A stretch of DNA of 5,091 bases. Source: Cryomorphaceae bacterium. GTDB lineage: Bacteria > Bacteroidota > Bacteroidia > Flavobacteriales > BACL11. The notes under the pieces are model-generated. The model was not told the origin of the DNA, did no database searches, and saw nothing but the letters and a program-made list of their open reading frames with translations. A program made the translations under genes and the position numbers. Below are positions 4,554 through 5,091 of the stretch, piece after piece; the first letter of the stretch is position 1, and the number at the start of each line of letters is the position of its first letter. The DNA is taken from NCBI GenBank assembly GCA_949511925.1, contig CATEYX010000051.1, forward strand, positions 1 through 5,091, given 5' to 3'.

Positions 4554-5091
4554 TTAACGAACTTTTACGTTTCTATATTTATTGGAGTCTTTCCATGTAG
4601 CAAAATATGCATTTTGATGATCAAGAATTTTCTTGAAATAAGCATTTTCTTTTGCAACACCTGCTGCCCATTTTAAACCGGCTTCTCTACCAGCGTATTG
4701 GACCTCTGCGTCTAACTCAATTATTTCATTACCTTTGGCTTTGAAGTACTCTAACGCCTTAGCATCTTCATCGCCAATAGTTAGCCAAGAGTCCATTGTT
4801 GTCATAAACGCAGCATCTTTTACAAGCTGTTTATCTCCAGCAGATAATTTACCCCAAGCTTTCTTGTTTATAAGTAACTCAAATGGAGCTGTAGGTTGAT
4901 GCACACCTGGAATGATTACATACTTGGTAACCTTATCAAATCCTGGTGATTTATTTTCCCAAAGCGTTCCCCATTCTGTTGCGTCAATTGTTCCTCTTTC
5001 TAAAGCAGTATAAACTTCGCCACCAGGCATAGTCACAGGAGAAGCCCCCATTCCTTTAGAAATTTCTAACCACGCACCAGCAGTTCTTAAC
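4554..5091 (-). CDS. dctP: TRAP transporter solute-binding protein (DctP family), C-terminal half, cut by window edge
   Basis: The reading frame is open to the right edge, giving 178 complete residues. The internal methionine at 5049-5051 is not the start, because the upstream codons read LRTAGAWLEISKG, which aligns with the family. Members are about 330-370 residues, so roughly half is visible and the signal peptide is missing. Counting from the first visible residue, 'PGGEVYTALERGTIDATEW' spans 22-40 and is the hallmark of the mannitol/chloroaromatic and keto-acid (FcbT1/TakP-like) branch. The Glu39-Trp40 pair lies where keto-acid-binding relatives contact ligand and cation, as I recall the family. 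The following 'PGVHQPTAPFELLINKKAW' is also typical. The protein binds solute in the periplasm and delivers it to DctQM, encoded directly downstream. The substrate is probably an organic acid anion, but this cannot be settled here. Confidence 0.9.
   Translation of the reverse strand, partial: LRTAGAWLEISKGMGASPVTMPGGEVYTALERGTIDATEWGTLWENKSPGFDKVTKYVIIPGVHQPTAPFELLINKKAWGKLSAGDKQLVKDAAFMTTMDSWLTIGDEDAKALEYFKAKGNEIIELDAEVQYAGREAGLKWAAGVAKENAYFKKILDHQNAYFATWKDSNKYRNVKVR

Overview
The window is AT-rich (about one third G+C by eye), tightly packed and bacterial. It carries a TRAP transporter and non-haem-iron oxygenases typical of marine heterotrophs. The base composition, short spacers and TRAP system of the mannitol/chloroaromatic (FcbT/TakP-like) class fit a streamlined marine alphaproteobacterium such as SAR11 or a similar AT-rich lineage. 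No marker gene is present, so this placement is inference.

Layout. Positions 1-115 (minus) hold the N-terminus of an aldehyde dehydrogenase that runs off the left edge. A 94-base divergent spacer separates it from a small GYD-domain protein (210-533, plus). A 78-base convergent spacer follows, with a hairpin terminator and a perfect 16-bp palindrome. The rest is one long minus-strand block, in transcription order from the right edge: a solute-binding protein (dctP-like, cut by the right edge), dctQ, dctM, a phytanoyl-CoA dioxygenase-family enzyme (PhyH), a fatty-acid-hydroxylase/sterol-desaturase-family membrane enzyme and a 66-residue membrane protein. No gene-free stretch exceeds about 95 bases. 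I saw no tRNA, rRNA, CRISPR array, insertion sequence or attachment site.

How the parts may work together. DctP, DctQ and DctM form a complete ion-driven uptake system for an organic acid or similar anion. Two unrelated iron oxygenases lie directly downstream on the same strand, but each spacer contains its own promoter-like sequence, so the block is probably several overlapping transcripts. The best regulatory signal is at 1670-1699, upstream of the hydroxylase: TTGACT and extended TGATATATT boxes with an imperfect 23-bp palindrome filling the spacer, which looks like a repressor operator.

Nothing here is a clearly unprecedented system. The items most worth following up are the operator-controlled hydroxylase with its small membrane-protein partner, and the uptake-plus-oxygenase arrangement.
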